64,000 nucleotides of DNA from Collinsella sp. 4_8_47FAA (GCF_000763055.1 NZ_KN214135.1:353614-417613); one strand, 5' to 3'; positions 45,849 to 54,776 are shown, counted from the stretch's first letter. Made by a program: numbers and translations. The notes: generated from the sequence alone by a model not told the origin.

Positions 45849-46346
45849 TCACGACAGGCAAGAGTGAAGAATGGTGAGCCAGCGTGGGGTTTCGAAGTGG
45901 ATGATATCGGTGGGAACTCCGGCGGGAGCGTGACCACCAAAGAGCAGGCCCGCGTCTGCTGGGTTGATAAGGCGCACGATCCATACGGCAACGACCAGCA
46001 CGCACAGAACAACGACCGCAATGTCGATGCCACGCTTTAGCTTGCTCGATGCCACCTCCTCGCGCACGAACGCGAGCGCAAACGCAATCGGCACCACCCA
46101 AAACAGCGGATGATAGGCGAAGGCCGCCGCAAAATCGAGGCGCAGTGCTGTCAGCCAGGCCCTCGTCATGCCACATCCCGGACAGGGGATGCCCGTCATC
46201 AGGCGAAACACGCAGCCGATATCGAGCAGGTAGAGTGCGAGCCAGGCGACAAAGAGCGCGCCGATGCAAGAAAGGGCGCGGCGAATGAGTTCCACCGCGC
46301 CCTTATGTCCCTGAGTATTACTCACGACGACTTGATCGTTAGGCAC
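45849..46346 (-). CDS. DUF2752 membrane protein
   Basis: The GTG start at 46346 overlaps the end of the upstream gene by 8 nt and gives 165 aa. The family signature FRLMTGIPCPGCGMTRAWLT is present, followed by RLDFAAAFAYHPLFWVVP. Three hydrophobic segments are visible. The two cysteines in CPGC suggest metal or redox chemistry, but the function of DUF2752 is unknown. It is co-transcribed with the zinc-ribbon DUF4234 gene, an association seen in other Gram-positive genomes. Confidence 0.83.
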   Translation of the reverse strand: MPNDQVVVSNTQGHKGAVELIRRALSCIGALFVAWLALYLLDIGCVFRLMTGIPCPGCGMTRAWLTALRLDFAAAFAYHPLFWVVPIAFALAFVREEVASSKLKRGIDIAVVVLCVLVVAVWIVRLINPADAGLLFGGHAPAGVPTDIIHFETPRWLTILHSCLS

Positions 46347-47016
46347 GCACGCCGAGACGGGTGTTGTAGACCGTAGCCATTGCGTTGGTGTTCTTGATGA
46401 TGATGTTCATGGCAAAGATGGGACCAAGGCCGCACAGGAGCGCACCGACAATCTGCCACATAAGAATGGTGGTGCCGTTCTCCTGGAACACCAGGCCATA
46501 GCGAGGGGCGTTGGCCTGCAGGCGGTTACCGATCTTATAGTACCAGTAGGGGGCATAGAAACCGCAGGTCACAAACGACAGCAAGATGAACGCGGCAATG
46601 CCCGGCGTGGAATCGCCGTCGTCCTGGCACATGACATTGATGTCGCGGGCGAGGCAATAGAGGAAGTAATATGAATAGATGCCGCAGGTCACGATGGAAA
46701 GCAGGAGCCAGCCGATCACGCCACGGTCGGTTTTAATCGGAGTATAGCCCATCGGGGCAGGTGCAGGCTGCTGAGCATACTGCTGCTGACCGGTGTACTG
46801 CTGCTGCCCGGCGTACTGCTGCTGAGGCTGAGGCTGAACTGCCTGAACCGGAGTGGGCTGAATCTGCGTGGGCTGCGGAGCAGGCTGGGGCTGAGGTGCA
46901 GGCTGCGGCGCGGGCTGCGGAGCAGGAGCAGCGGAAGCGGCACCGACGGCAGAACCGCAAACAGGGCAGAATTTGGCATCATCCGAAATGGGAGAACCAC
47001 AAGTGGGACAGAACAT
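46339..47016 (-). CDS. Zinc-ribbon DUF4234 membrane protein
   Basis: The 225-residue protein begins with a double-CxxC zinc ribbon (MFCPTCGSPISDDAKFCPVC). A Pro/Gln/Ala-rich linker with repeats of QQYAGQQQYTGQQQYAQQ follows. The C-terminal part has about four membrane segments, including GWLLLSIVTCGIYSYYFLY and FILLSFVTCGFYAPYWYYKI, the DUF4234 duplication. The function is unknown. AAAAGGAGAGG precedes the start. The zinc-ribbon-plus-linker layout is shared with the next upstream gene, so these probably belong to one family of envelope proteins. Confidence 0.82.
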   Translation of the reverse strand: MFCPTCGSPISDDAKFCPVCGSAVGAASAAPAPQPAPQPAPQPQPAPQPTQIQPTPVQAVQPQPQQQYAGQQQYTGQQQYAQQPAPAPMGYTPIKTDRGVIGWLLLSIVTCGIYSYYFLYCLARDINVMCQDDGDSTPGIAAFILLSFVTCGFYAPYWYYKIGNRLQANAPRYGLVFQENGTTILMWQIVGALLCGLGPIFAMNIIIKNTNAMATVYNTRLGVRA

Positions 47017-47168
47017 AAGCCTCTCCTTTTCCTAAGGCGTTGCACGCCTTCAAACCTTACACGTCTATGTTCTCAACAATAGCCGCGACGTTGTTGCGCA
47101 ACATTGGCCAATTTCCGAGAAATTTTACTGCAACCGTTTTCCCAGGCATTTTCTTGCTTTCGCAGTAG

Positions 47169-47203
47169 AAAAAGGCGCCCCGGGCTCAGTTGCCCAGGGC
47201 GCC
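47169..47203 (-). terminator. Intrinsic terminator of the DUF4013-like gene
   Basis: GGCGCCCCGGGC (47174-47185) pairs with GCCCAGGGCGCC (47192-47203) with one mismatch, and the minus strand continues TTTTTC. The rest of 47017-47211 has no gene but a small AAGGCG/CGCCTT hairpin near 47034-47050. Confidence 0.85.
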
Positions 47204-47211
47204 TCGACCGA

Positions 47212-48588
47212 CTATTCGGTTTGATTGTTTTCGGCAGCAGGATTATCGCCCGGCTCATCCGCCGGCGTGGCAAGGGCATCCCAATCGGGCTCCGCAGGCG
47301 TCGCCTCGGGCGCCGGGGCAGGTGCAGGCGCCGGGGCAGGTGCCGGGGCAGGTGCGGGCGCGGGTGCAGGGGCAGGCGCGGGCGCGGGTGCCGGAGCAGG
47401 GGCAGGTGCGGGTGCCGGTGCAGGGGCTGCACCAGTGGCGGCCGTGGGATTGAATCCCGCAGGAGCAGGCTTCTTCTCACCCGGAAGCACAAACGTCAGA
47501 ACATCGTCGGCATCCTCATCGGCCCACTCGCTGGCATAGCGCGCGGCCCAGTAGCCAACGGCGCGATACTTGAGCATCTTGCCAAACACAGTCAGGAACA
47601 CCGTGACAAAGGCAACGATCATCAAGAACAGGATGAGCGTAATGCCGCCGCCCTCGATGATTGCCTCAAGACCCGTGGGGCGATAGTAATAGCTATACAT
47701 ACCAAACGTAGCAATGGCGCCAAAGATGGCGGTGAAGATCCACGTGATGATGTGCGACACGATGCCCGTCAAAAACTCGGGAAGAATCGAGGCGCAGAAT
47801 AGCTTGCCCAGGTTGGCCTTATAAGACTTCCAGACCTTCTCGAGCGAAAACGCGCTTTCCACGCGCCCCGCGACGGCAAAGTGCATCACGGCGGCATCAC
47901 CAAACATCTTAAAGAAGATGCCCAGTACCACCGACACGATCATGGCAAAGACAAGCAGCCCCATCGAACCGATGAGGGCACCCTCAAGACCGCTCCAACC
48001 ATTGAAATAATATGAACCGACGGCACCGATCACGACGCTCTCGATAGCCGAGAACACCACGCCAATCACCGGAATAATGGCCACGAACTCGAGCACACCG
48101 GTAATGACAGACGAGAAAATGCCCAATCCAAACGAGGTCGAGCGCAGCAGCGGACGCTCCATGCCGTTATCATCCTTGAGCGACAGGTCACGACCCCACT
48201 CGATGGCAAAGCCCGCGCCGCACACGCTTGCCACGTACGCGAGCAAAAAGCCAATGGCCGCTGCGATACCGCCGATAACGGGGATAAACAGCACCAGCAC
48301 CGAGACAACACAGATCAGCGCCGGCAAAAAGGCGATCTGGCATACTCGAACCAAGGCGCCGGGAACCTTAAGCATGTCGTTGAAGGCCTGAGCCATACAA
48401 CCCTTGGGCGCGTTCATAGCCGGCTGGGGCGCAACGAACGGCTGCGGCTGGGCAAACGGCTGACCCTGCGGCTGAGGTTGAGCTTGCGGAGCGGGACCGG
48501 CGGCCTTAACCTCGGTATTAGGGGCACCGCACACGCCGCAGAACTTGTCGTTATCGCCCATGGGGGCGCCACACTGCGAACAGAACAT
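47212..48588 (-). CDS. Zinc-ribbon polytopic membrane protein with long Ala-Pro tail
   Basis: The start at 48588 (MFCSQCGAPMGDNDKFCGVC) follows GAAGGG and gives 458 aa; ATG at 48597 is less likely. The order is a zinc ribbon (1-25), a Pro/Gln linker, about seven membrane segments (80-380) with two similar halves resembling DUF4013, then an (Ala-Pro)n tail from about 395 to 435, and an acidic end (PDWDALATPADEPGDN). The AP run is rigid and may span the cell wall or periplasm. The function is unknown. It may act with the neighbouring DUF4234 and DUF2752 proteins. Confidence 0.75.
   Translation of the reverse strand: MFCSQCGAPMGDNDKFCGVCGAPNTEVKAAGPAPQAQPQPQGQPFAQPQPFVAPQPAMNAPKGCMAQAFNDMLKVPGALVRVCQIAFLPALICVVSVLVLFIPVIGGIAAAIGFLLAYVASVCGAGFAIEWGRDLSLKDDNGMERPLLRSTSFGLGIFSSVITGVLEFVAIIPVIGVVFSAIESVVIGAVGSYYFNGWSGLEGALIGSMGLLVFAMIVSVVLGIFFKMFGDAAVMHFAVAGRVESAFSLEKVWKSYKANLGKLFCASILPEFLTGIVSHIITWIFTAIFGAIATFGMYSYYYRPTGLEAIIEGGGITLILFLMIVAFVTVFLTVFGKMLKYRAVGYWAARYASEWADEDADDVLTFVLPGEKKPAPAGFNPTAATGAAPAPAPAPAPAPAPAPAPAPAPAPAPAPAPAPAPAPAPAPEATPAEPDWDALATPADEPGDNPAAENNQTE
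47309..47432 (-). repeat. Hexanucleotide-type tandem repeat encoding (Ala-Pro)n
   Basis: The stretch is made of GGNGCN units with third-base variation, giving roughly 20 Ala-Pro dipeptides. The synonymous variation shows the repeat is kept at the protein level and is not a recent slippage product, although its length may still vary among strains. Confidence 0.85.
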
Positions 48589-48737
48589 CGAAATCATCCC
48601 TTCGTATCTAGAGCGAATCACCTGGATCGCAAACGATGTCTTTGGCATCATTATCGCCCAATGTGGGGACAAATACCGCAAGATGACCGATTTGCAACGT
48701 AGCCGGTTTGTTCAATGATTCGAAGGGTACGACCGGG

Positions 48738-49760
48738 CTAGTTCGTGCCGCAGAAGCCCTTGCCGACGATTTCGGAGCTATCGACGATGGTGATGAAGGC
48801 GCCAGGGTCAATCTCGCGGGTATAGCGGCGCAGTTGCACTGCCTCGCGACGGCTCAGCACGCTCATGATCACCGTGACGCACTTGCCCGAGAAGGCGCCA
48901 TAGCCACGGCTGATCGTTGCCGTGCGGTTGAGATGCTTGACGATAAACTCCTCGACCTTAAGGGGCTCGGAGCAAATGATCGTGCAGACCTTACGAAGGT
49001 GAATGCTCTCGATAGCCTTGTCGACCACAAGCGTCTTGGCAAACAGACCGAGCACGCAGTACAGACCGACGCGCGGGCCATACAGGAAAGCCGCGATGGT
49101 CACGATGCCGATATCGACCAGCAACAGGGCACGGCCGATCTCAAGCGTCGTGCGGCGTTTGAGAATCATGGCAAGGATGTCGGTGCCGCCCGTCGAGGCG
49201 CCAATGTCAAAGACAATGGCACTGCCCAGCGCCGGCAAGATGACGGCAAAACACAGGTCGAGCCACATATCGCCCGTCATCGAAACATCCGTCGGAATGA
49301 AGAGCTCAAACAGCGAGACGTAGGCCGAAAGCGCAAACGAGGCAAAGACACTCCAAAGGATTGCCTTGCGCTCCAAAAAGATAAAACCCAGGATGACCAG
49401 GACCGCGTTGATAATCCACATAAAGACGCCGACGGGCAGAGTCGGGAACAGCGTGGAAAGAATGACCGACACGCCCGAGGTGCCGCCGAAGGCAAAGTGA
49501 TTGGGGTTTTTAAAGGCCACGATGGCAAAGGCCGTGAGGACCAGGCCCAGATTGAGCTCGGCAAAAAAGCGCGGAAAGCCTGGCTCCTGGCTGCGCTTGC
49601 GGCCGGCGCGCTCGCCACGTTCGATATCCTCGCGACCGACAACGCGCTCCATCGGCACCACCGGAGGACGATGCATCTCCTCGGCGGCACGCGACGCCGC
49701 CTCTGCCGCAGCGGCTTCAATCGCCCATGCCTTGCTTTCGGTCTCGTGTTCGTCGGCCAT
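48738..49760 (-). CDS. yitT: YitT-family membrane protein (DUF161 + DUF2179)
   Basis: The 340-residue protein has a charged N-terminal extension of about 60 residues (AAAAEAASRAAEEMHRPP), then five or six membrane segments with NPNHFAFGGTSGVSVILST and FDIGASTGGTDILAMILKRR, the YitT signature. The C-terminal cytoplasmic DUF2179 domain has ISRGYGAFSGKCVTVIMSVL and DPGAFITIVDSSEIVGKGF. YitT proteins are widely conserved in Gram-positives with unclear transport function. The gap to the next gene (48589-48737) holds its terminator region but no clear hairpin was identified. Confidence 0.88.
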   Translation of the reverse strand: MADEHETESKAWAIEAAAAEAASRAAEEMHRPPVVPMERVVGREDIERGERAGRKRSQEPGFPRFFAELNLGLVLTAFAIVAFKNPNHFAFGGTSGVSVILSTLFPTLPVGVFMWIINAVLVILGFIFLERKAILWSVFASFALSAYVSLFELFIPTDVSMTGDMWLDLCFAVILPALGSAIVFDIGASTGGTDILAMILKRRTTLEIGRALLLVDIGIVTIAAFLYGPRVGLYCVLGLFAKTLVVDKAIESIHLRKVCTIICSEPLKVEEFIVKHLNRTATISRGYGAFSGKCVTVIMSVLSRREAVQLRRYTREIDPGAFITIVDSSEIVGKGFCGTN

Positions 49761-49876
49761 TACGGCAACCCCTCGTTAACAATTTGGAAACAATGCGCCC
49801 ATTAGGGTAACGCGGAACGCGAAGATTGCAACCCTTAGTTAGACGAGCGGTATGCCCGCATCGGGGGCATACAAAT

Positions 49877-49914
49877 AACGGCCGGCCGCACATACATCCG
49901 TGCGACCGGCCGTT
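49877..49914. terminator. 14-bp hairpin between yitT and asp23
   Basis: AACGGCCGGCCGCA (49877-49890) pairs with TGCGACCGGCCGTT (49901-49914) with one mismatch and a 10-nt loop. It lies next to the REP-like element that follows the asp23 stop. Confidence 0.6.
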
Positions 49915-49915
49915 T

Positions 49916-49967
49916 GACGTTTTCGCAGATAAAACCTGCCAAAACAAACCTGTCCCTTTTTGGAAGG
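49916..49967. repeat. REP-like hairpin, long variant of the CCTGTCCC family
   Basis: CCTGCCAAAA (49935-49944) and TTTTTGGAAGG (49957-49967) enclose CAAACCTGTCCC, with one stem mismatch. The 5' flank GACGTTTTCGCAGATAAAA matches 20683-20701. The right arm touches the TAA of asp23. Confidence 0.85.
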
Positions 49968-50495
49968 TTATTCGTGCTGGCTGGTGCGGTGCTCGTACTC
50001 CTCGGGGGTGATGACATCCTCGATGCGCAGGTTGACGCCTGCCACCTCAAGGCCGGTCATCGCGGCCAGACGCTCGGTGACGCGCGCCTTAACGTCGTCA
50101 AAGATCGCAGGCGCATAGGCGCCGTACTCGATGATGACGGAGATGTTGACGACCACGCGGTTGTCATCGGTGACCTCAACCGTCACGCCCTTGGTCAGGT
50201 TCTCGGCACCAAACTGCTCCTGCACAAAGTGCATGAGGTTGCCCTTCATGCCCAGGACGTGCGGCACCTCGCGGGTGGCCATGGCGACGATCTTCTCGAT
50301 CACGCCGTTGGAATAGGTCAGCGAGTCCTCGGACTCGTCCGCCTCCTCATCCATCTCCTCGTTATCCTCGTCCGCATCGGACTCGGCCTCGACGAGTGCC
50401 TCGTCCTCGAGCGTTACGTCCTCCGCCTCGGCGGCGACGGCCTCATTCGCCTCGAGCTCGGTATCGGCTACATCGACCTTCGTGTTAAAAGCCAT
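49968..50495 (-). CDS. Asp23/Gls24 family envelope stress protein
   Basis: The 175-residue protein has a very acidic N-terminal region (residues about 15-58, with DEDNEEMDEEADESED). The Asp23 domain follows: YSNGVIEKIVAMATREVPHV, VEVTDDNRVVVNISVIIEYG and VAGVNLRIEDVITPEEYEHR. In Staphylococcus, Asp23 is anchored to the membrane by AmaP and responds to wall stress. The two following upstream genes encode the matching small membrane protein and an AmaP-like anchor, so the module is complete. The acidic head is unusual compared with short Asp23 proteins. Confidence 0.88.
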   Translation of the reverse strand: MAFNTKVDVADTELEANEAVAAEAEDVTLEDEALVEAESDADEDNEEMDEEADESEDSLTYSNGVIEKIVAMATREVPHVLGMKGNLMHFVQEQFGAENLTKGVTVEVTDDNRVVVNISVIIEYGAYAPAIFDDVKARVTERLAAMTGLEVAGVNLRIEDVITPEEYEHRTSQHE

Positions 50496-50539
50496 GGTTC
50501 CTCCTTATGCCTGCCGCGGATGCGACAGTCGAATACGTA

Positions 50540-50917
50540 TTAGCGGCCGCTAAACAGGCGGCCGAAGAAGTTGACGATACCGTTCTCGCCGTCGCGAATC
50601 TGGCCGATCACGGCGCCGATCAGCACAAAGAATGCGATGACGAGCGTGTCCCACAGGCCCAACGTAAGTACCAGCACGGCGAGGATAAAGCCTGCCAAGG
50701 CGCCGAGCGTAGTGTTGGGGTGGCGCACGGCGTAGCTCCAGATAGCAGCGCCCGTACCTTTGATGAGACCCATGGCCTCGTCAAAGTCGTTGGCGGCGCT
50801 GTCGTGCTGCTCGCCGGCCTCGGGCTTGGCGTCGGCGGACTCGCCTGCCGGCGTAGCGCTCTGGTCGATCGTCAGGCGCGGCGTGCGGGCGGTCTTGTCT
50901 TGGTTGGTATCACTCAC
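50540..50917 (-). CDS. DUF2273-type small membrane protein of the Asp23 module
   Basis: The GTG start at 50917 follows GGAGGTTTCCG and gives 125 aa; it overlaps the upstream gene by 8 nt. A hydrophilic N-terminal half (TPAGESADAKPEAGEQHD) leads into two membrane segments, NTTLGALAGFILAVLVLTLG and WDTLVIAFFVLIGAVIGQIR. The DUF2273 family accompanies Asp23 and AmaP genes. The C-terminal RDGENGIVNFFGRLFSGR fits the family. Its role is unknown but is presumably structural in the membrane complex. Confidence 0.8.
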   Translation of the reverse strand: MSDTNQDKTARTPRLTIDQSATPAGESADAKPEAGEQHDSAANDFDEAMGLIKGTGAAIWSYAVRHPNTTLGALAGFILAVLVLTLGLWDTLVIAFFVLIGAVIGQIRDGENGIVNFFGRLFSGR

Positions 50918-51455
50918 CGGAAACCTCCACGGTCTGGACGGTAGTCTTGGACGGCAAAAAACGGACGCGCGTGGTCGTGCCCGGCGTGCCGAGCATGGTG
51001 TCGCAGGCCTTCTCGATGCGCTGCTGCATCGAGGTGGCAAGAGCGGCAACGTCCTTGTCATCGAGCGCGATGGCCTCGACCTTAAAACGAACGCGCGACT
51101 CGTCGGAGCCTTGAACGCGTGCCTCGATATGCTCAACCATCACGCGATCATCGCACTCTGCCGCGGCACGGGCGCACGAGGAAAGCGCTGCGAGCGTGAC
51201 CTCGATATTGCGCTCCCCCGCCGGATGCACACAGGACGGCTCGCGACGCGCGAACATCAGGCGGAAAAAACCGATGAGCACGCCAAGCGCCACGATAGCG
51301 GCACACCCCGTAACGACGACGCGAGGCATGGCGTCACGCAGCAGCAGCATAAAGCGATACGTATACGGTCCCCAGAACTGGCAGACAAGCGTACCCAGCG
51401 CCACGATGGCGGCGGCAAGATACACGATCGCTAGGGCTCGTTTGAGTACGCGCAC
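50910..51455 (-). CDS. amaP: AmaP-like alkaline shock response membrane anchor
   Basis: The GTG at 51455 (followed by RVLKRALAIVYLAAAIVALG) has AAGGGAG 5 nt upstream and gives 181 aa. An ATG at 51503 is possible but lies in the promoter region. Two membrane helices (about 6-25 and 48-70) are followed by a soluble domain with SSCARAAAECDDRVMVEHIE and KVEAIALDDKDVAALATSMQ, similar in layout to AmaP, which tethers Asp23. It is the first gene of the three-gene unit. The name is by context and topology, as sequence motifs are weak. Confidence 0.68.
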   Translation of the reverse strand: MRVLKRALAIVYLAAAIVALGTLVCQFWGPYTYRFMLLLRDAMPRVVVTGCAAIVALGVLIGFFRLMFARREPSCVHPAGERNIEVTLAALSSCARAAAECDDRVMVEHIEARVQGSDESRVRFKVEAIALDDKDVAALATSMQQRIEKACDTMLGTPGTTTRVRFLPSKTTVQTVEVSGE

Positions 51456-51507
51456 GCGCGCTCCCTTCAGGTTTCGGTCCACAGAATGCAAAACGGTTCG
51501 CATCATT

Positions 51508-51555
51508 ATAAAAGAGCCGGGTCCGGTGCTGTACGCACGCGGATCCGGCTCATCT
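51508..51555 (-). terminator. Terminator of yebC overlapping a TATAAT box
   Basis: On the minus strand GAGCCGGATCCG pairs with CGGACCCGGCTC, then TTTTATAATG follows. The T-tract runs into a perfect TATAAT (51509-51514) suitable as the -10 of the amaP operon, so terminator and promoter overlap. Confidence 0.7.
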
Positions 51556-51620
51556 ATTCCACGAGGCTTGCATGCTCGCTTCATTATGCCCAGATATGCA
51601 CGGCTTAACCCGTGTGGGCG

Positions 51621-52427
51621 CTACTCCTCCTCGAGGGCAGCGATGACCTCGTCGGTCATATCCATGGTGCTGTAGACGTCCTGGACGTCGTCGAGCTCCT
51701 CAAGACGGTCGATAAGGCGCTGGACCTTCTTGGCGTCGGTACCGGAAACCTCGGTCGGGGTGGTCGGGACCATAGTGGTCTCGGAGCCCTTGACCTGGAC
51801 GCCCTGCTCCTCGAGCGCCTTGGAGACAGCCATGACATCGTTAGCAGCGGTCCAGACGATCCACTCCTCGCCGGCGTCCTCGTAGTCCTCGCCACCGGCC
51901 TCGGCGATGGCCATCATGAACTCATCCTCGTCACCGGCAGGACCGTTGGCGATCATGGTCTCCTTCTTGGCGTTCTCGTCCAGGATCTCCTTGGCGACGA
52001 CGATCTGGCCCTTGCGCTCAAACTGGAAGGCGACGGAGCCCGAGGTGCCCAGGTTACCACCAGCGTGGGAGAAGGCGGAACGGACATCAGCGGCGGTACG
52101 GTTGCGGTTGTCGGTCAGGCAGTCGACGTAGACGGCGACACCGGCGGGACCGTAGCCCTCGTACACGATGTTCTCGTAGACAGCGGCGTCGGCACCCGAA
52201 CCGAAGGCCTTGTCGATAGCGGACTTGATCTTGTCCTTGGGCATGGACTGAGCCTTGGCCTTAGCAACAGCAGCAGCGAGGCTGGCGTTGTTCTCAGGCA
52301 GCGGGTCGCCGCCGAGACGGGCAGCAACGGTGATGTTGCGGCTCAGCTTGGAGAAGAGGGCGGAACGCTTGGCGTCCTGCGCGCCCTTACGATGCTTGGT
52401 TGTGGCCCACTTAGAGTGTCCGGACAT
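51621..52427 (-). CDS. yebC: YebC/TACO1-family protein
   Basis: The 268-residue protein starts MSGHSKWATTKHRKGAQDAK, the family N-terminus. Further segments are ENNASLAAAVAKAKAQSMPK, YEGYGPAGVAVYVDCLTDNR and GGNLGTSGSVAFQFERKG. Most homologues are about 240-250 aa; the extra length is an acidic insert near ETMIANGPAGDEDEFM. YebC proteins were annotated as transcription regulators; work on the family also links them to relief of ribosome stalling, so the role is best left open. It has its own promoter region in 52428-52558. Confidence 0.94.
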   Translation of the reverse strand: MSGHSKWATTKHRKGAQDAKRSALFSKLSRNITVAARLGGDPLPENNASLAAAVAKAKAQSMPKDKIKSAIDKAFGSGADAAVYENIVYEGYGPAGVAVYVDCLTDNRNRTAADVRSAFSHAGGNLGTSGSVAFQFERKGQIVVAKEILDENAKKETMIANGPAGDEDEFMMAIAEAGGEDYEDAGEEWIVWTAANDVMAVSKALEEQGVQVKGSETTMVPTTPTEVSGTDAKKVQRLIDRLEELDDVQDVYSTMDMTDEVIAALEEE

Positions 52428-52558
52428 ACGTGTCTCCTATCGGTTTCGACCTAAAGCCCAGCGCAGATGCTCGGGCAATATAAACAAACGTCGTTATGAT
52501 ATACCTACTGGCCTGCGAGATAAACCCCAAAATGAAGGCGTCGTGATGATACAGCCCC

Positions 52559-52591
52559 TTGGTGCAAAGTAACCTGTCCCCTTTGCACCAA
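52559..52591. repeat. REP-like hairpin of the CCTGTCCC family
   Basis: TTGGTGCAAAG and CTTTGCACCAA form an 11-bp stem around TAACCTGTCCC. The inner 29 nt are identical to 13104-13132. It abuts the TAA of the DUF6020 gene. Confidence 0.85.
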
Positions 52592-52592
52592 A

Positions 52593-54776
52593 TTAGGACC
52601 AGAGGAGGTCGCTGCGGGTGATGGTGGCGCCGATGGCAAAGGGCATGCAGGCGATGACCGGATACAGGTAGCGCATGTAGGTCGAGCCGTTGCAGGGACC
52701 GATCAGGCACACGGCGAGCACGCCCAGCAGCGGCACCCAAATGGCCAGCCCGCGCCACGAATGACGACGTAGCAGATAGACCACCACGGCGATCATGATC
52801 CACACATAGGTGGCCGAGCTCATGGTGAGCGAGATAAACGGGATGCGCTGCACCGCCACGCGATACAGGTTGATCAGGTGGTCGCACCAGCGCACAACCT
52901 TGCTATCGACCGGATGGAAGTCGAAGTACTTGAGGTTATCGGGCTTTGCCATAATCTCGGCACTGCGCACCGTGCTGTAGACCCACGCATCGCGGGCACT
53001 CGGATAAAAGTAGCCGTAGTAGTTATTGATGAGCGCCGAGATATAGCACTCGGGATCCTTTTTGAACATCTGGGCCCACACCTCAAAATAGGCCTTGATG
53101 TCCTCCTGCGAGGCGTACTCGTTGAAGCAATTTTTGACAGCGTCCGACTTATCCGGGTTGTAACGGCGGCCCAGATTCTCGTACTTGAGCACACGGTCGA
53201 TCACGGCACGCTCTTCGTCGGTCACCAAGCCGTCGCAAGGAGCCTCCACGATGGTGCCGTCCTCCTTAACCGTGGGGTTGACACCCGAGTTGAGGCCGTC
53301 GTGCTTTTGGACGAAACGAGCCGTCTGCTGGAACGGAATCGAGAGGATTTCGCGCTTGGAACCAGGCGTGATGTCGTGCGCCGGCATAAAGACCTTGGTG
53401 AAGTACATATTGGAGGCAAGACAGAGCGCAAGCACCGCAAGAACGCCCACCCAGCGGAAACGCGGGATGGCGCCCGAAGGCTCAGCACCAGCCTGTTTGG
53501 CCGCACGACGAGCCACATGCGCGTCCCACGCGCAAAACGCCGCCGCGATCACGCATGCCGCCAGGGGAAACACCAGGCCGCCATTGCGCAGAAACGTGGA
53601 ACCCATGGCGCCCAGAGCGAGCAGCAGCCAGTCGTGGCGCGCAAAGAGCACAGGCCTCTGTTCGCCTGCACGCTCGACATTGGCATCGCGACGGGGCGGG
53701 CCGCAGGCCACGAGCTTCACGGTCTGCACCAACAGCACCAAAAACGCGTCGGCAAACAGCACGTCTTTGGTAAGCAAGGCCGCGTAGTTGGAGAACATGG
53801 GCATAAACACAAAGAACAGCAGGATTACGCCGCGGACCGGCAGGCTCACGCCCAGCTTGCGCAGCGACGAGATGGAATAGGCCATGCAGGCGGCCGTAAT
53901 GACGAACTGAGCGCAGGTGTAGATGGCAAGACCTGCGTTGGCGCTGTTGAACAGTGAAAGCCCCAGCTGGACGCACGAACCGATGATAGCCGTATGCACC
54001 ACGGGGTGATGTCCGTTGAGCAGCACATTGGGATTGAGCAGACGCAGGTAGTCACTCGTGCCGTTGGGGTAGTTGAACCACTGGCGAATCTGCGCACCCG
54101 TATCTCCCATAAAAAGGCCGGGCAGCGAAGCGATGAGCGTGGGCGCCCAGGCGACCATAAGCACCAGGAAGGGCCCGGCAAAGGGATGGACCGAGAGCAC
54201 GGCGTGAGCCACACGCCATACGCGGCCAAAGTGCGCTTCAGAAAACGGAATGCGCCGAGAGCTCAGCCAATCTAGACACTCAAAGGTAAGGTAGAAGGCA
54301 ACGACCGCCAAGAGCATCCAGCCCACACCGCCTATCCAGGCGCAGATGATGCGGGCCTTGTCGCCGAGCACGATCTCGGCCGAATCGGTGAGGTCGTAGC
54401 TGCGGCCAAACACCATGCAGACGGCAAAGAGCAGCGACGGAAGGACTACCGAGGGACGCCAAGCGTCGCCGCGGCCAAAGAAAACGTAGCGAAACGGCAG
54501 CGTGAGCAGGCAGGCAAGCGCGAGCAGCATGACCGCGTCGGTGTGGCCGGCAAACGAGAGGAGCACCTCGTAGCACACGTACAGCATGCCCGAGGCTTTG
54601 GGGTCAATCGCCAAGACCGCGTTGCTCGACACCGGGGCGGGATCGATGGAAAACGCCGTGGTCGCCAACAGCGCGAGCAAAAATGCAATGAGCGTCTGCT
54701 TGGCGGGGTAGCGCTTAAACCAGACGATGCGGGCAGCGTCGCGCGCAGCCGTTGTGGAGAGGTCGGAATCCTTCAC
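52593..54776 (-). CDS. DUF6020 polytopic membrane protein
   Basis: The 727-residue protein has about twelve membrane segments and a periplasmic-type domain near 480-640 (ILSIPFQQTARFVQKHDGLN, NCFNEYASQEDIKAYFEVWA). The first half has MGDTGAQIRQWFNYPNGTSD and NGHHPVVHTAIIGSCVQLGL, an arrangement of Asp and His in an outer loop that recalls GT-C glycosyltransferases. The DUF6020 family is common in Coriobacteriia and related Firmicutes. A role in cell-surface glycan or polymer transfer is plausible but unproven. CCTTTC-rich sequence upstream gives a weak ribosome site (GAAAGGC). Confidence 0.75.
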   Translation of the reverse strand: MKDSDLSTTAARDAARIVWFKRYPAKQTLIAFLLALLATTAFSIDPAPVSSNAVLAIDPKASGMLYVCYEVLLSFAGHTDAVMLLALACLLTLPFRYVFFGRGDAWRPSVVLPSLLFAVCMVFGRSYDLTDSAEIVLGDKARIICAWIGGVGWMLLAVVAFYLTFECLDWLSSRRIPFSEAHFGRVWRVAHAVLSVHPFAGPFLVLMVAWAPTLIASLPGLFMGDTGAQIRQWFNYPNGTSDYLRLLNPNVLLNGHHPVVHTAIIGSCVQLGLSLFNSANAGLAIYTCAQFVITAACMAYSISSLRKLGVSLPVRGVILLFFVFMPMFSNYAALLTKDVLFADAFLVLLVQTVKLVACGPPRRDANVERAGEQRPVLFARHDWLLLALGAMGSTFLRNGGLVFPLAACVIAAAFCAWDAHVARRAAKQAGAEPSGAIPRFRWVGVLAVLALCLASNMYFTKVFMPAHDITPGSKREILSIPFQQTARFVQKHDGLNSGVNPTVKEDGTIVEAPCDGLVTDEERAVIDRVLKYENLGRRYNPDKSDAVKNCFNEYASQEDIKAYFEVWAQMFKKDPECYISALINNYYGYFYPSARDAWVYSTVRSAEIMAKPDNLKYFDFHPVDSKVVRWCDHLINLYRVAVQRIPFISLTMSSATYVWIMIAVVVYLLRRHSWRGLAIWVPLLGVLAVCLIGPCNGSTYMRYLYPVIACMPFAIGATITRSDLLWS

